From the NCBI RefSeq assembly GCF_001975825.1, contig NZ_MTKN01000001.1, forward strand, positions 93,559 to 157,558: a DNA stretch of 64,000 nucleotides, read 5' to 3'. The position numbers and the translations under genes were made by a program. This DNA is from [Flexibacter] sp. ATCC 35208. GTDB taxonomy: Bacteria; Bacteroidota; Bacteroidia; Chitinophagales; Chitinophagaceae. Under the pieces are notes generated by a model. It ran no database searches. It had not been told where the DNA came from and saw only the letters and a list, made by a program, of their open reading frames with translations. Every line of letters begins with the position of its first letter. Within the stretch, counting starts at the first letter, position 1. Shown one piece after another: positions 34,352 through 42,256 of this stretch.

Positions 34352-36772
34352 TTATTTTCTGATCTCAGCCTGGAGTTGTGTCTGGAAGGTTTTGATGAGC
34401 TTTTCCATTACCGCATCGATCTCCTTGTCAGTCAACGTCTTTTGCGCATCCTGGAAGGTGAAGCTTACTGCGTAAGACTTCTTATTATTACCCAGCTTTT
34501 CGCTTTCGAATACGTCGAAGAGGTTTACGTTCTGCAGGAGTGGAGACTTCACAGTTTTTACTGCGGCCTCTACTGCAGCGTATTTCACCTGTTTGTCAAG
34601 GATAAGTGCCAGGTCACGACGTACGGATGGGAACTTAGGAATCTCTTTATAGAAGCTTTCTGTTTTTTGCAACAGGCTTAACAAATTCAGCCAGTTGAAA
34701 TCTGCAAACCATACTGGTTGTTTGATGTCGAACTGTTTCAGTTTTGCATTGTCCACAGCACCGAGGGTCACTACCGATTTGTTTTTTACTACGATCTCCC
34801 AGGTATGCTGTTCTCCTTCTTTCCATTGCAATCCCTTGATACCCAGTAGTTGCAATACGTTTTGCACATAACCTTTCAGGAAGTAGAAGTCAACCGGTGC
34901 TGCTTTGTGCAACCAGCTTTCTGCCACCTTCTGACCCGTGAGGTACAGGCTCAGGTGAGCTGTTTCTTCATATTTATGTTCGCCGCTGGTGGCGTAAGTA
35001 TTACCGAATTCGAAGAACAACAGGTTGTCATTTCTGCGGTTCAGGTTGTGCGATACACTTTCCAGACCGGTTTCCAGCATGGAAGGACGCATGATGTCCA
35101 GGTCTTCGGTCAGACTGTTGATCATACGAACGGTCGTAGCCAGTACCTCGGGTGAGTAGTACTTACTGTTCGTGATGGAGTTGGTGAAGATTTCATTGAA
35201 ACCATTCGATGCCAGGTAGTTAGCCACCTTTTCACGGATCTTTTCCTTGTCAGGACGGGAAGCCGGAGACGGGGTGATCAGCACCTGGGTAGGAATGTCA
35301 ATATTATCCAGACCATCTATGCGCATTACTTCTTCCACGATATCTGCAGGAATGCTGATATCTGGTTTGGAGTAGGGCACTGCTACGCGGAAGCGTTCTT
35401 CAGTCTTAGACAGGAATGTGAATCCAAGGCTCACCAGGATGCGTTCAACTTTGTCAGCAGGGTATGCTTTACCGCTTAACTTCTGGATATATTTCCAGGA
35501 GGTTTCCACTTCCACAGCTGGCTTAGGTGCAGGGTATACATCTATGATGCCTGAGGCAGCCTGGCCACCGGCCAGTTCACAGATCAGGGCAGCGGCACGT
35601 TGTAAAACGTATACGGTACCTGAGATATCCACACCTTTTTCAAAACGGGCAGCAGCGTCAGTGCGCAATCCATGACGGAAAGAGGTAGGACGGATGCTGG
35701 CAGCAGCGAAGCAGGCGCTTTCCAGGAAAATATTAGTGGTAGTATCGGATACACCTGTGTGCAGGCCACCGAATACACCGGCCAGGGCCATTGGTTCGCT
35801 GTCTGCATTGCAGATCACGAGGTCAGCGGCATCCAGTTTACGTTCCTTTTCGTCGAGGGTGACGAAGGGGGTATTCTGTGGCAGGTTCTTTACCCGGATC
35901 TGGCGGCCTTTGATAGTATCAGCATCGAAAGCGTGCAATGGCTGACCTGTTTCATGCAGGATGAAGTTGGTGATATCCACTACATTATTAATAGAACGGA
36001 TGCCGATTGCCTGCAGGCGATGTGCCAGCCATTCTGGAGAAGGACCTACTTTCACACCGGTGAGGGTGATACCTGCATAACGAGGGCAGGCGGTAGTATT
36101 TTCGATGGATACGGCGATGTCGTAGCGGTCTTTTGCTTCAGGCAATGGAGCCAGGGCAGGGATTTTCGCTTTGTTATCGAGCGTATTGCCGGTATTGTTC
36201 AGGTAAGCACACACATCCTTTGCCACGCCCAGATGACTCATCGCATCCATGCGGTTAGGGGTGAGGCCGATTTCATACACCCAGTCTTCGAAAGGTTTGA
36301 ATATTTCGCGGGCAGGGGTACCTGGGGTCAGGGAAGGATCCAGCACAAGGATACCTGCATGACTGCTACCGAGGCCGATTTCGTCTTCAGCGCAGATCAT
36401 ACCATGGCTTTCTTCGCCACGGATCTTTGCTTTTTTCATGGTCAGCGGTTCGCCGGAGGCAGGGTAGATGGTCACACCGATGGGGGCCACCACTACTTTT
36501 TGTCCAACAGCTACGTTCGGCGCACCACAAACAATGTTGAGGGGCTCAGCGGCACCGATATTGACAGTAGTCAGTCTCAGTTTGTCAGCATTGGGATGTG
36601 GTACTGCGGTGAGTACTTCTCCGATGACAAGTCCTTCCAGACTGCCTTTAACAGATTCGAATTCTTCCAGGCTTTCAACTTCCAGACCTATGCGTGTCAG
36701 GATCACAGATAGTTCCTCCGGTGTTGGTTTCACCGGCAAATAGTCACACAGCCAATTGTATGAAATAGTCAT
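34352..36772 (-). CDS. pheT: Phenylalanyl-tRNA synthetase beta subunit
   Basis: About 806 residues, bacterial length. The start at 36772 (MTISYNWLCDYLPVKPTPEEL) is chosen because it is the conserved N-terminus; the frame continues upstream without family similarity. Domains: EMAP-II-like tRNA-binding domain (about 40-150, with GEVLTAVPHPNADKLRLTTV), B3/B4 editing region, B5, catalytic-like core, and C-terminal FDX-ACB anticodon-binding domain (FYKEIPKFPSVRRDLALILD). It forms the alpha2beta2 synthetase with PheS, which is not in this window. A promoter fits at 36793-36823. Confidence 0.96.
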   Translation of the reverse strand: MTISYNWLCDYLPVKPTPEELSVILTRIGLEVESLEEFESVKGSLEGLVIGEVLTAVPHPNADKLRLTTVNIGAAEPLNIVCGAPNVAVGQKVVVAPIGVTIYPASGEPLTMKKAKIRGEESHGMICAEDEIGLGSSHAGILVLDPSLTPGTPAREIFKPFEDWVYEIGLTPNRMDAMSHLGVAKDVCAYLNNTGNTLDNKAKIPALAPLPEAKDRYDIAVSIENTTACPRYAGITLTGVKVGPSPEWLAHRLQAIGIRSINNVVDITNFILHETGQPLHAFDADTIKGRQIRVKNLPQNTPFVTLDEKERKLDAADLVICNADSEPMALAGVFGGLHTGVSDTTTNIFLESACFAAASIRPTSFRHGLRTDAAARFEKGVDISGTVYVLQRAAALICELAGGQAASGIIDVYPAPKPAVEVETSWKYIQKLSGKAYPADKVERILVSLGFTFLSKTEERFRVAVPYSKPDISIPADIVEEVMRIDGLDNIDIPTQVLITPSPASRPDKEKIREKVANYLASNGFNEIFTNSITNSKYYSPEVLATTVRMINSLTEDLDIMRPSMLETGLESVSHNLNRRNDNLLFFEFGNTYATSGEHKYEETAHLSLYLTGQKVAESWLHKAAPVDFYFLKGYVQNVLQLLGIKGLQWKEGEQHTWEIVVKNKSVVTLGAVDNAKLKQFDIKQPVWFADFNWLNLLSLLQKTESFYKEIPKFPSVRRDLALILDKQVKYAAVEAAVKTVKSPLLQNVNLFDVFESEKLGNNKKSYAVSFTFQDAQKTLTDKEIDAVMEKLIKTFQTQLQAEIRK

Positions 36773-36792
36773 TTGATTAATTAATAAGTCCG

Positions 36793-36823
36793 TAAAGGTA
36801 AAATTAATGTACGAATGTGCCAA
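36793..36823 (-). promoter_or_regulatory. Promoter of pheT
   Basis: On the minus strand TTG is followed after 20 nt by TACCTTTA, close to TAnnTTTG. It gives a leader of about 15 nt to the ATG at 36772. Confidence 0.45.
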
Positions 36824-36896
36824 TGTTGGTCGCATTGCACAAAACTGACTAAGAAGTGTTAGCAATCTCAACTAAAAAGGAGCGATCTTTGCAGGA

Positions 36897-36905
36897 TGTG
36901 GATAA
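36897..36905 (-). promoter_or_regulatory. DnaA box (TTATCCACA on the minus strand)
   Basis: TGTGGATAA on the plus strand is the exact complement of the DnaA consensus TTATCCACA. It is the first of three same-oriented sites in the pheT-dnaB spacer. Confidence 0.6.
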
Positions 36906-37011
36906 GTCCGCCGGTAATCACATCAAGCATATCTCCAAACCAATGGGGAAAAACTTTTTTAACAATGTTTGTGATTATGTGCACCTTTGTATGGGGATTG
37001 TGCGTTAATAA

Positions 37012-37042
37012 TGTGAATAAGTGATTTGCAGTCAGTGGATAA
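37012..37042 (-). promoter_or_regulatory. Two further DnaA boxes in the pheT-dnaB spacer
   Basis: TGTGAATAA at 37012-37020 is a perfect TTATTCACA site and AGTGGATAA at 37034-37042 is a one-mismatch site, all in the same orientation as the box at 36897. An A/T-rich tract follows towards dnaB. Confidence 0.55.
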
Positions 37043-37105
37043 CTGACATTTTGCGGGTGTATATCCTGTGAATTGTGTCTTATAAACTATATCAGCAATC
37101 AATCC

Positions 37106-37135
37106 TTGTTAAATGAATAAATGCGGTTACCTTAG
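37106..37135 (+). promoter_or_regulatory. Promoter of dnaB
   Basis: TTG at 37106-37108 and TACCTTAG at 37128-37135 are 19 nt apart, similar to the other promoters seen here. The leader to the start codon would be about 125 nt. Confidence 0.4.
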
Positions 37136-37266
37136 TTTTTACGGCCCTAAAAAGCTTTACAATTTCGAAATCGAGAAGGACATAACAGGTACAAAAAATT
37201 GTAAAAGAAACTAAGGATAGCCACGACATATAGTTTTTTTGGTTAACAGAATCAGATAAAAAATAA

Positions 37267-38835
37267 ATGGATCTCAATCTAAAGAAAGACCGCAATGTAC
37301 GTCGCAAGCCGTCCGTTGATGTATCTACCATGATGTACGGTAAAATTCCACCTCAGGCAAAGGATATGGAAGAGGCCGTATTGGGAGCCATTATGCTGGA
37401 AAAAGGGGCGTTTGACACCGTGGTAGAGATCTTGAAAGGTGAATGTTTTTATGTAGAGGCACATCAGAAAATCTTTACTGCCATGACCCGCCTGGCGGGT
37501 AAGTCCATGCCTGTGGACATCCTCACAGTGGTAGAAGAGTTACGATCAATGGGCGAACTGGAGATAGTAGGTGGACCCTATTATATCACCCGTCTTACAA
37601 ATATGGTGGTATCATCCGCCAATATTGAGGCGCATGCCCGTATTATTCTGCAAAAGTTCATTCAGAGAGAGTTGATCCGTATTTCAGGAGAGATCTTATC
37701 TGAATCATACGAAGATACTGCCGACGTATTCGACCTGCTCGACTCCGCCGAAAGTAAACTCTTTGAGGTGACGAACAATCACCTTCGTAAGAACTATGAC
37801 AGTATCGACCGCGTACTGGTGAATACCATGAAGCGTATCGAAGATCTGCGTAACAAAGGTGATGATATCACAGGGGTACCTTCCGGGTTCCCTTCTCTCG
37901 ATAGGGTAACTTATGGCTGGCAGTCAACGGATCTGATCATCATCGCGGCACGTCCGGCGGTGGGTAAGACAGCGTTTGCACTGAACCTGGCCAGAAATGC
38001 TGCGTTGCATCCCCGCTTTCCGAAAGGTGCGGCCGTGTTCAGCCTTGAAATGTCTTCCGGGCAGATCGTACAGCGTATTCTCTCTGCCGAGTCAGAGATT
38101 AAGCTGGAAAAGATCACCCGTGGTAAGCTGGAAGAGTACGAGATGAAGAAGCTGATGACGCATGGTATCGAAAGACTGGCGAAGGCGCCGATCTTTATTG
38201 ATGATACCCCGGCACTGAACATCTTTGAATTGCGAGCGAAAGCCCGTCGTCTGGTACACAACCATGGCGTAGGTGTGATCATCATTGACTACCTGCAGCT
38301 GATGAGTGGTCATGCAGATGGTAAGGGTAGTAACCGTGAGCAGGAGATCTCCAAGATATCCCGTGATCTGAAAGGGTTGGCGAAGGAACTGCATGTACCG
38401 ATCATTGCATTGTCACAGCTGAGCCGTGATGTGGAAAAGAGAAAGGATGGTAACAAGATGCCACAGCTGTCTGACTTGCGTGAATCTGGTGCGATCGAGC
38501 AGGATGCTGACATGGTAATGTTCCTGTACCGTCCTGAGTACTATGAAATCAATACCAATGAGATGGGTGAATCCAATAAAGGTGAAACCCACGTGCGTAT
38601 AGCGAAACACCGTAATGGTCAGCTGGATACGATCAAGCTGAGAGCGATACTGGAATTCCAGCGCTTTGAGGATGATGGTAGTCTGGAGAATCCTGGTGGC
38701 GGCGGCGGCAACTTTATGCCGGTTGGTAATTCAGGTAAGGATTCATATGGTGGTGCTACGGACGAAGCAAAGCTGTACATCCAGAAAGGATCACGTATGA
38801 ATGATATGGACTTCGATGAAGAGGCGCCTTTTTAG
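37267..38835 (+). CDS. dnaB: Replicative DNA helicase DnaB
   Basis: A 522-residue hexameric helicase that unwinds DNA at the replication fork. N-terminal domain MYGKIPPQAKDMEEAVLGAIMLE, linker helix, then the RecA-like core with Walker A ARPAVGKT (about residues 229-236), Walker B IIIDYLQLMSG, the ALSQLSRDVEKR motif and arginine-finger region. No intein is present. The C-terminal tail is Gly/Asn rich. DnaA-type sites occur upstream, so initiation factor DnaA may control this gene or an origin lies here. Confidence 0.97.
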   Translation: MDLNLKKDRNVRRKPSVDVSTMMYGKIPPQAKDMEEAVLGAIMLEKGAFDTVVEILKGECFYVEAHQKIFTAMTRLAGKSMPVDILTVVEELRSMGELEIVGGPYYITRLTNMVVSSANIEAHARIILQKFIQRELIRISGEILSESYEDTADVFDLLDSAESKLFEVTNNHLRKNYDSIDRVLVNTMKRIEDLRNKGDDITGVPSGFPSLDRVTYGWQSTDLIIIAARPAVGKTAFALNLARNAALHPRFPKGAAVFSLEMSSGQIVQRILSAESEIKLEKITRGKLEEYEMKKLMTHGIERLAKAPIFIDDTPALNIFELRAKARRLVHNHGVGVIIIDYLQLMSGHADGKGSNREQEISKISRDLKGLAKELHVPIIALSQLSRDVEKRKDGNKMPQLSDLRESGAIEQDADMVMFLYRPEYYEINTNEMGESNKGETHVRIAKHRNGQLDTIKLRAILEFQRFEDDGSLENPGGGGGNFMPVGNSGKDSYGGATDEAKLYIQKGSRMNDMDFDEEAPF

Positions 38836-38856
38836 CAATAAAAAGGTTTACGATAC

Positions 38857-38887
38857 AAGGCGCTTCTTCACCGAAGCGCCTTTTTTT
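38857..38887 (+). terminator. Terminator after dnaB
   Basis: AAGGCGCTTC (38857-38866) pairs with GAAGCGCCTT (38873-38882), 6-nt loop, T7 run. Confidence 0.88.
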
Positions 38888-38952
38888 ATTACTGGAAATG
38901 GGGTTTATTTCTTTTAGCGGATTCCCATTTATTTCTATCAAATTTTAACAGC

Positions 38953-40302
38953 GTGTGGACTAAGTATCAAACTTATTATAAAGACAATTTTAAACTGGCA
39001 TATCCGGTCGTTATTAGTCAGCTGGGGCATACGATGGTGGCCCTTTCTGATACCATTATTATAGGGCATACGGGCGATGTACCGCTGGCGGCAGTGGCGC
39101 TGGGGAGTAGTATTTTTTCTATTTGCATGGTGATAGGCATTGGGATGTCGTATGGATTGACCCCATTGATCGCGCAGGAGTATGGCAGGCAGAATAAGAA
39201 TGCCTGTGGAGATCTGTTGCGACATAGTCTTGTGATCAATTTAGTGATGGGCGTGGTGATGAGTACATTGATCTATGTGGGGAGTAATTACCTGTATAAA
39301 CTGGACCAGGTACCGGCGGTGGCTATGCAGGCGAAGCCTTTTCTGAAATTATTGGGGGTGTCTTATTTCCCATTGATGGTGTTTTTGTCATTTAAGCAAT
39401 TTGCAGAGGGGCTTGGGTTTACGAAGCAGGCCATGCATATCAGTATTATTGGGAACATTGTCAACATTGTGGTGGGGATTGCGTTGGTGTATGGCATTGG
39501 AGGATTGCCACGGTTGGGGGTGATTGGTGTAGGGATTGGCACCTTGACAGATCGTATACTGATGGCGGTAGCGATGTGTTGGTATGTGTTGACGGCCCAT
39601 CGTTTCAAGCCTTATCTGAAGGCGTTTGCGGCAAAGTATTTATCATGGCAGACGATTAAAAAGATATTGGGGATTGGTACCCCGGTAGCGTTGCAGTATG
39701 TATTTGAAATCAGTGCGTTTAGCAGTGCGATTATTATGGCGGGATGGATTGGCGCAAGGGAGCAGGCGGCGCATCAGATAGCGATCAATTTAGCTTCTAT
39801 CACTTACATGATGGCGAGTGGAATTTCGGCGGCTGCGGGGATTAAGAGTGGGAATCATTTTGGGGCGAAGCAGTTGAGGGAGTTACGGTTATCGGCGATA
39901 GCGAGTTATCATATGGTGTTGATCATGATGGGTACGACGGCGTTGATATTTTTAGTGGGATGCAGGGTATTGCCGCTGATGTACATCAATGATCCGGCGG
40001 TGGTGGAGATAGCGGCGCATTTGATTTTGATAGCGGCGTTCTTTCAGTTGTTTGATGGTACGCAGGTGGTTGGATTGGGGATATTGAGGGGATTGGGAGA
40101 TGTGAAGATTCCGACTGTGATTACCTTATTGGCGTATTGGGTATTGGGTTTACCGGTTGCATATTTGTTAGGGATATATTGGGGCTATGGCATCCAGGGT
40201 ATCTGGTGGGGGTTATTATTGGGACTACTCACAGCTTCGGTATTGTTGTTCCTGAGATTTCAGCATAAGACTACTCAATTGAACGCTTTTACAGCGGTTT
40301 AG
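38953..40302 (+). CDS. MATE-family multidrug/Na+ efflux transporter
   Basis: A 449-residue inner-membrane antiporter with about twelve hydrophobic helices. N-terminal FKLAYPVVISQLGHTMVALSDTIIIGH and the equivalent second-half helix (TPVALQYVFEISAFSSAIIM) are the paired MatE domains; AAHQIAINLASITYM is typical. It starts with GTG at 38953, since no in-frame ATG occurs upstream. Substrates cannot be predicted. Coding strand is G/T rich and C poor compared with dnaB. Confidence 0.9.
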   Translation: MWTKYQTYYKDNFKLAYPVVISQLGHTMVALSDTIIIGHTGDVPLAAVALGSSIFSICMVIGIGMSYGLTPLIAQEYGRQNKNACGDLLRHSLVINLVMGVVMSTLIYVGSNYLYKLDQVPAVAMQAKPFLKLLGVSYFPLMVFLSFKQFAEGLGFTKQAMHISIIGNIVNIVVGIALVYGIGGLPRLGVIGVGIGTLTDRILMAVAMCWYVLTAHRFKPYLKAFAAKYLSWQTIKKILGIGTPVALQYVFEISAFSSAIIMAGWIGAREQAAHQIAINLASITYMMASGISAAAGIKSGNHFGAKQLRELRLSAIASYHMVLIMMGTTALIFLVGCRVLPLMYINDPAVVEIAAHLILIAAFFQLFDGTQVVGLGILRGLGDVKIPTVITLLAYWVLGLPVAYLLGIYWGYGIQGIWWGLLLGLLTASVLLFLRFQHKTTQLNAFTAV

Positions 40303-40328
40303 TGACCTTTTAGCGGTATATTCATAGT

Positions 40329-40793
40329 ATGATTATACATGGGAAACGACCTTTTAAGCAGCGTACCAAACAGGGTATGACACTTGCTCCGATGAGGAGT
40401 GGGCGGTTCGTGCTGCGTATGAAAAGTTCGTTGACGGGGAAGAGGGTGAAAACTGATCCTGCATTTAAACCACTCATGGCAGATGCTGCATTGATGAAGA
40501 TAGCCTCTCCGCTTGCTTCGCGGGTGTATCGGGAATTAAGTATAAGAGATGTAAAGTTGTATAGGAAGTTGGTGGGCAAGGCAAAAGGGATGTTGAAAGC
40601 AGGTATGCAGGATTTCGAGATTGAAACGCAGTTGAAAGATGAACTACTCAATAAAAAAAGAAATGTTAAAATAGAAAAGCACGTATCTTTTCGTGTGACT
40701 TTATACCGTGATTTACCGGTTTTTTATACCGTGATTTCACGGTTTTTGTTTACTTATAATACCCGCGATGCTGCTGTATTTAATACTTCGTGA
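40329..40793 (+). CDS. Conserved hypothetical protein (Bacteroidota)
   Basis: A 154-residue basic protein, no signal peptide. The middle (FKPLMADAALMKIASPLASRVYRELSIRDVKLYRKLVGKAKGMLKAGMQ, split: MADAALMKIASPLASRVYRE and KLYRKLVGKAKGMLKAGM) looks conserved and helical. A terminator-like hairpin (40728-40743 plus T5) falls inside the 3' part of the frame, so the last 25 or so residues may be a readthrough extension, and the ancestral stop probably lay near residue 115-130. I do not recognise a function. Confidence 0.55.
   Translation: MIIHGKRPFKQRTKQGMTLAPMRSGRFVLRMKSSLTGKRVKTDPAFKPLMADAALMKIASPLASRVYRELSIRDVKLYRKLVGKAKGMLKAGMQDFEIETQLKDELLNKKRNVKIEKHVSFRVTLYRDLPVFYTVISRFLFTYNTRDAAVFNTS
40728..40748 (+). 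terminator. Terminator-like hairpin within the 3' end of the hypothetical gene
   Basis: ACCGTGA paired with TCACGGT around a short loop, followed by TTTTTG. Preceded by a partial copy (ACCGTGATTTACCGGT). Overlaps the coding end of the hypothetical gene. Confidence 0.5.
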
Positions 40794-40971
40794 GTTGGGA
40801 AGGTGCAATTAGCAATTTTCATTCCATTTTACATGATAAAAATATTCTTTTGACACGAATTTTTGAGATCATTTTCTAATTATATTTGAATTGTAGTCGA
40901 TTACAACCAGTGCAAAATAATCACTTTATTAGCCATTAAAATTCATAAAAATCTAAGCTAAAGTTCGATGA
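40794..40971. other. AT-rich spacer upstream of the RiPP locus
   Basis: No gene; it carries the only -7-type box in front of the precursor genes. Confidence 0.4.
40881..40888 (+). promoter_or_regulatory. Possible -7 box of the lanthipeptide locus
   Basis: TATATTTG is a perfect TAnnTTTG match. TTTG elements upstream lie at 15 and 28 nt, neither at the ideal 19-21 nt. The leader to the first precursor would be about 540 nt. Confidence 0.3.
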
Positions 40972-41151
40972 ATAAGTTTTAACCCGTGTTCAAAGAATGA
41001 TGATCCCGTATTCACCGATGAAGAGTTTGTTGAGGAAGATTTTTACTGCTTATCCTTAGATGAAATGCAACTTCATAAACTAATAATAAGAGAGCCAAAT
41101 CTGGATGCAACTGCATGTACGAACAGTGCAAATGGTTTCCTCATGCATTAG
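40972..41151 (+). pseudogene. Decayed open frame upstream of the precursor genes
   Basis: An open frame of 59 codons without an early start codon, reading NPCSKNDDPVFTDEEF and on through EEDFYCLSLDEMQLHK to NSANGFLMH and a stop. A short ATG frame (MNKF, stop) at 40968 could be joined to it by a single frameshift. The composition is protein-like (acidic, then His/Cys-containing), and the frame continues open for about 40 codons after one stop. I do not recognise a family; it may be the relic of a regulator or additional tailoring gene of this locus. Confidence 0.3.
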
Positions 41152-41435
41152 TTATCTGAATTGCTATGTTCAACTTTGTGGGGATGTAATGTCGTCATGA
41201 ATGCTTCTATTCTTTTGCCCAAGGGGACGACTTATTGTTTCTTTCCACTTCTATAGTAAGGGGTGTAGTGTGTGCTTTACTACATCGTAAAGGCATCGGG
41301 ACCTTTTTTTCTTCTGAAACCAGTTTAATCCGCATATTAAATCCGGAAAGTTATTGTTGCGCAACACAGGTGGAACTCGAAAATCCTGACCCAAAAGAGT
41401 AGAGACTTCATCATTATTTAAAAAAATCATCTGAT
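41152..41435. other. Leader region of the first precursor gene
   Basis: Contains a GTCGTC/GACGAC inverted repeat pair (near 41190 and 41225) and no clear frame of its own. Confidence 0.35.
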
Positions 41436-41645
41436 ATGAAAAAATTAGCGTTAAACCCTCTTGCCCTCGACATGGAAACAATTGCTAAACTGGATGAAAA
41501 GCAATTATTAGAAATCACTGGCGGTGTTAGCGACGAATTAGCTGCTGGATCCACTGGTTGTGGTTCCGGTGCAAGCACTTGCGGCAGTGGTGGTTCTACT
41601 GGTTGCGGATCTGGTGCAAGCACCTGTCTGGCAGAAGAAGCTTAA
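41436..41645 (+). CDS. Class I lanthipeptide-type precursor peptide 1
   Basis: A 69-residue precursor. The leader (residues 1-30: MKKLALNPLALDMETIAKLD, then EKQLLEITGG) is the Bacteroidota form with a double-Gly cleavage site at 29-30, read by a C39 peptidase. The core (31-69) starts VSDELAAG and contains two nearly exact 11-residue units STGCGSGASTC joined by GSGG, with Cys at 42, 49, 57 and 64, followed by a short acidic tail LAEEA. Ser/Thr are dehydration candidates for the LanB encoded downstream. Followed by its own terminator at 41667. Confidence 0.9.
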   Translation: MKKLALNPLALDMETIAKLDEKQLLEITGGVSDELAAGSTGCGSGASTCGSGGSTGCGSGASTCLAEEA

Positions 41646-41666
41646 TCTTAATTGCCCCTGTAATTC

Positions 41667-41696
41667 CTCCCTGCTCGTGTAGCAGGGAGTTTTTTG
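41667..41696 (+). terminator. Terminator between precursors 1 and 2
   Basis: Nine-bp stem CTCCCTGCT/AGCAGGGAG (41667-41675 with 41681-41689), 5-nt loop, T6. Probably leads to more mRNA for precursor 1 than for later genes. Confidence 0.85.
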
Positions 41697-41720
41697 CCGT
41701 AGAATTTAAAGCAGGTTTAT

Positions 41721-41933
41721 ATGAAAAAAATTCAGTTAAATCCTTTAGCACTGGATAAGGAAACCATAGCGAAACTGGATGAAAAGCAACTTATGGAAAT
41801 CACTGGTGGTATCAGTGAAGAAGTGGACGGAAGCTCCAGTGGTTGCGGGTCTGGTGGTAGTAAATGCAGCACTGGCACGTCTACCGGTTGTGGTGCGGGT
41901 GGTAGTCAATGTCTTGTTGATTCTGCCGAATAA
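41721..41933 (+). CDS. Class I lanthipeptide-type precursor peptide 2
   Basis: A 70-residue paralogue of precursor 1. The leader (MKKIQLNPLALDKETIAKLD, then EKQLMEITGG) differs at only a few positions. The core begins ISEEVDG and has Cys at exactly the same positions, 42, 49, 57 and 64, in SSGCGSGGSKC and STGCGAGGSQC units; the spacer between units is STGT instead of GSGG. The tail is LVDSAE. The fixed Cys spacing with freer Ser/Thr/Gly positions suggests conserved rings or metal/disulfide geometry. Confidence 0.9.
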   Translation: MKKIQLNPLALDKETIAKLDEKQLMEITGGISEEVDGSSSGCGSGGSKCSTGTSTGCGAGGSQCLVDSAE

Positions 41934-41965
41934 TTATCCATTTTACTCCTAAAAAGATCTATTAT

Positions 41966-42184
41966 ATGAAAAAGGTAATATTAAATCCATTATCCCTGGA
42001 TCAAGAAACTATTGCAAAGCTGGACGAACAGCAGTTGCGGGAAATTAATGGTGGTATTAGTGAAGATGTAGCAGCTGGTTCTACCGGTTGTGGTGGTGGC
42101 GGCAGCAGCTGTGGCAGCGGCGGTAGTGGTGGTGGCGGTGGTTGCGGTTCCGGTGCAAGCACCAGCCTGACTGATGAAGCGTAA
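41966..42184 (+). CDS. Class I lanthipeptide-type precursor peptide 3 (divergent core)
   Basis: A 72-residue paralogue with leader MKKVILNPLSLDQETIAKLD then EQQLREINGG. The core has Cys at 42 and 49 as in the other two, a three-residue Gly insertion, Cys at 60 and then GSGASTS, so the fourth Cys is replaced by Ser 67. It is the most Gly-rich of the three (six Gly around the insertion). Either the last ring is absent in this product, or it is degenerating. The tail LTDEA is retained. Confidence 0.9.
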   Translation: MKKVILNPLSLDQETIAKLDEQQLREINGGISEDVAAGSTGCGGGGSSCGSGGSGGGGGCGSGASTSLTDEA

Positions 42185-42208
42185 GCTTTTATAATCATAC
42201 TGGTTATC

Positions 42209-42236
42209 ATCCCCCTGTACGTAAATGCAGGGGGAT
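42209..42236 (+). terminator. Hairpin between precursor 3 and the receptor gene
   Basis: ATCCCCCTG (42209-42217) pairs with CAGGGGGAT (42228-42236) across a 10-nt loop. A T-rich stretch starts 10 nt later, so it may terminate partially and limit expression of the biosynthetic genes. Confidence 0.6.
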
Positions 42237-42256
42237 ATTACAACATTTTTTTTCAG

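Noticed and set aside
35672..36712. 346-codon plus-strand frame inside pheT
   Set aside because: Antisense of a well conserved tRNA synthetase gene with intact domains.
41251..41481. Minus-strand frame over the first precursor start
   Set aside because: It is incompatible with the conserved leader of the precursor on the plus strand and has no recognisable features.
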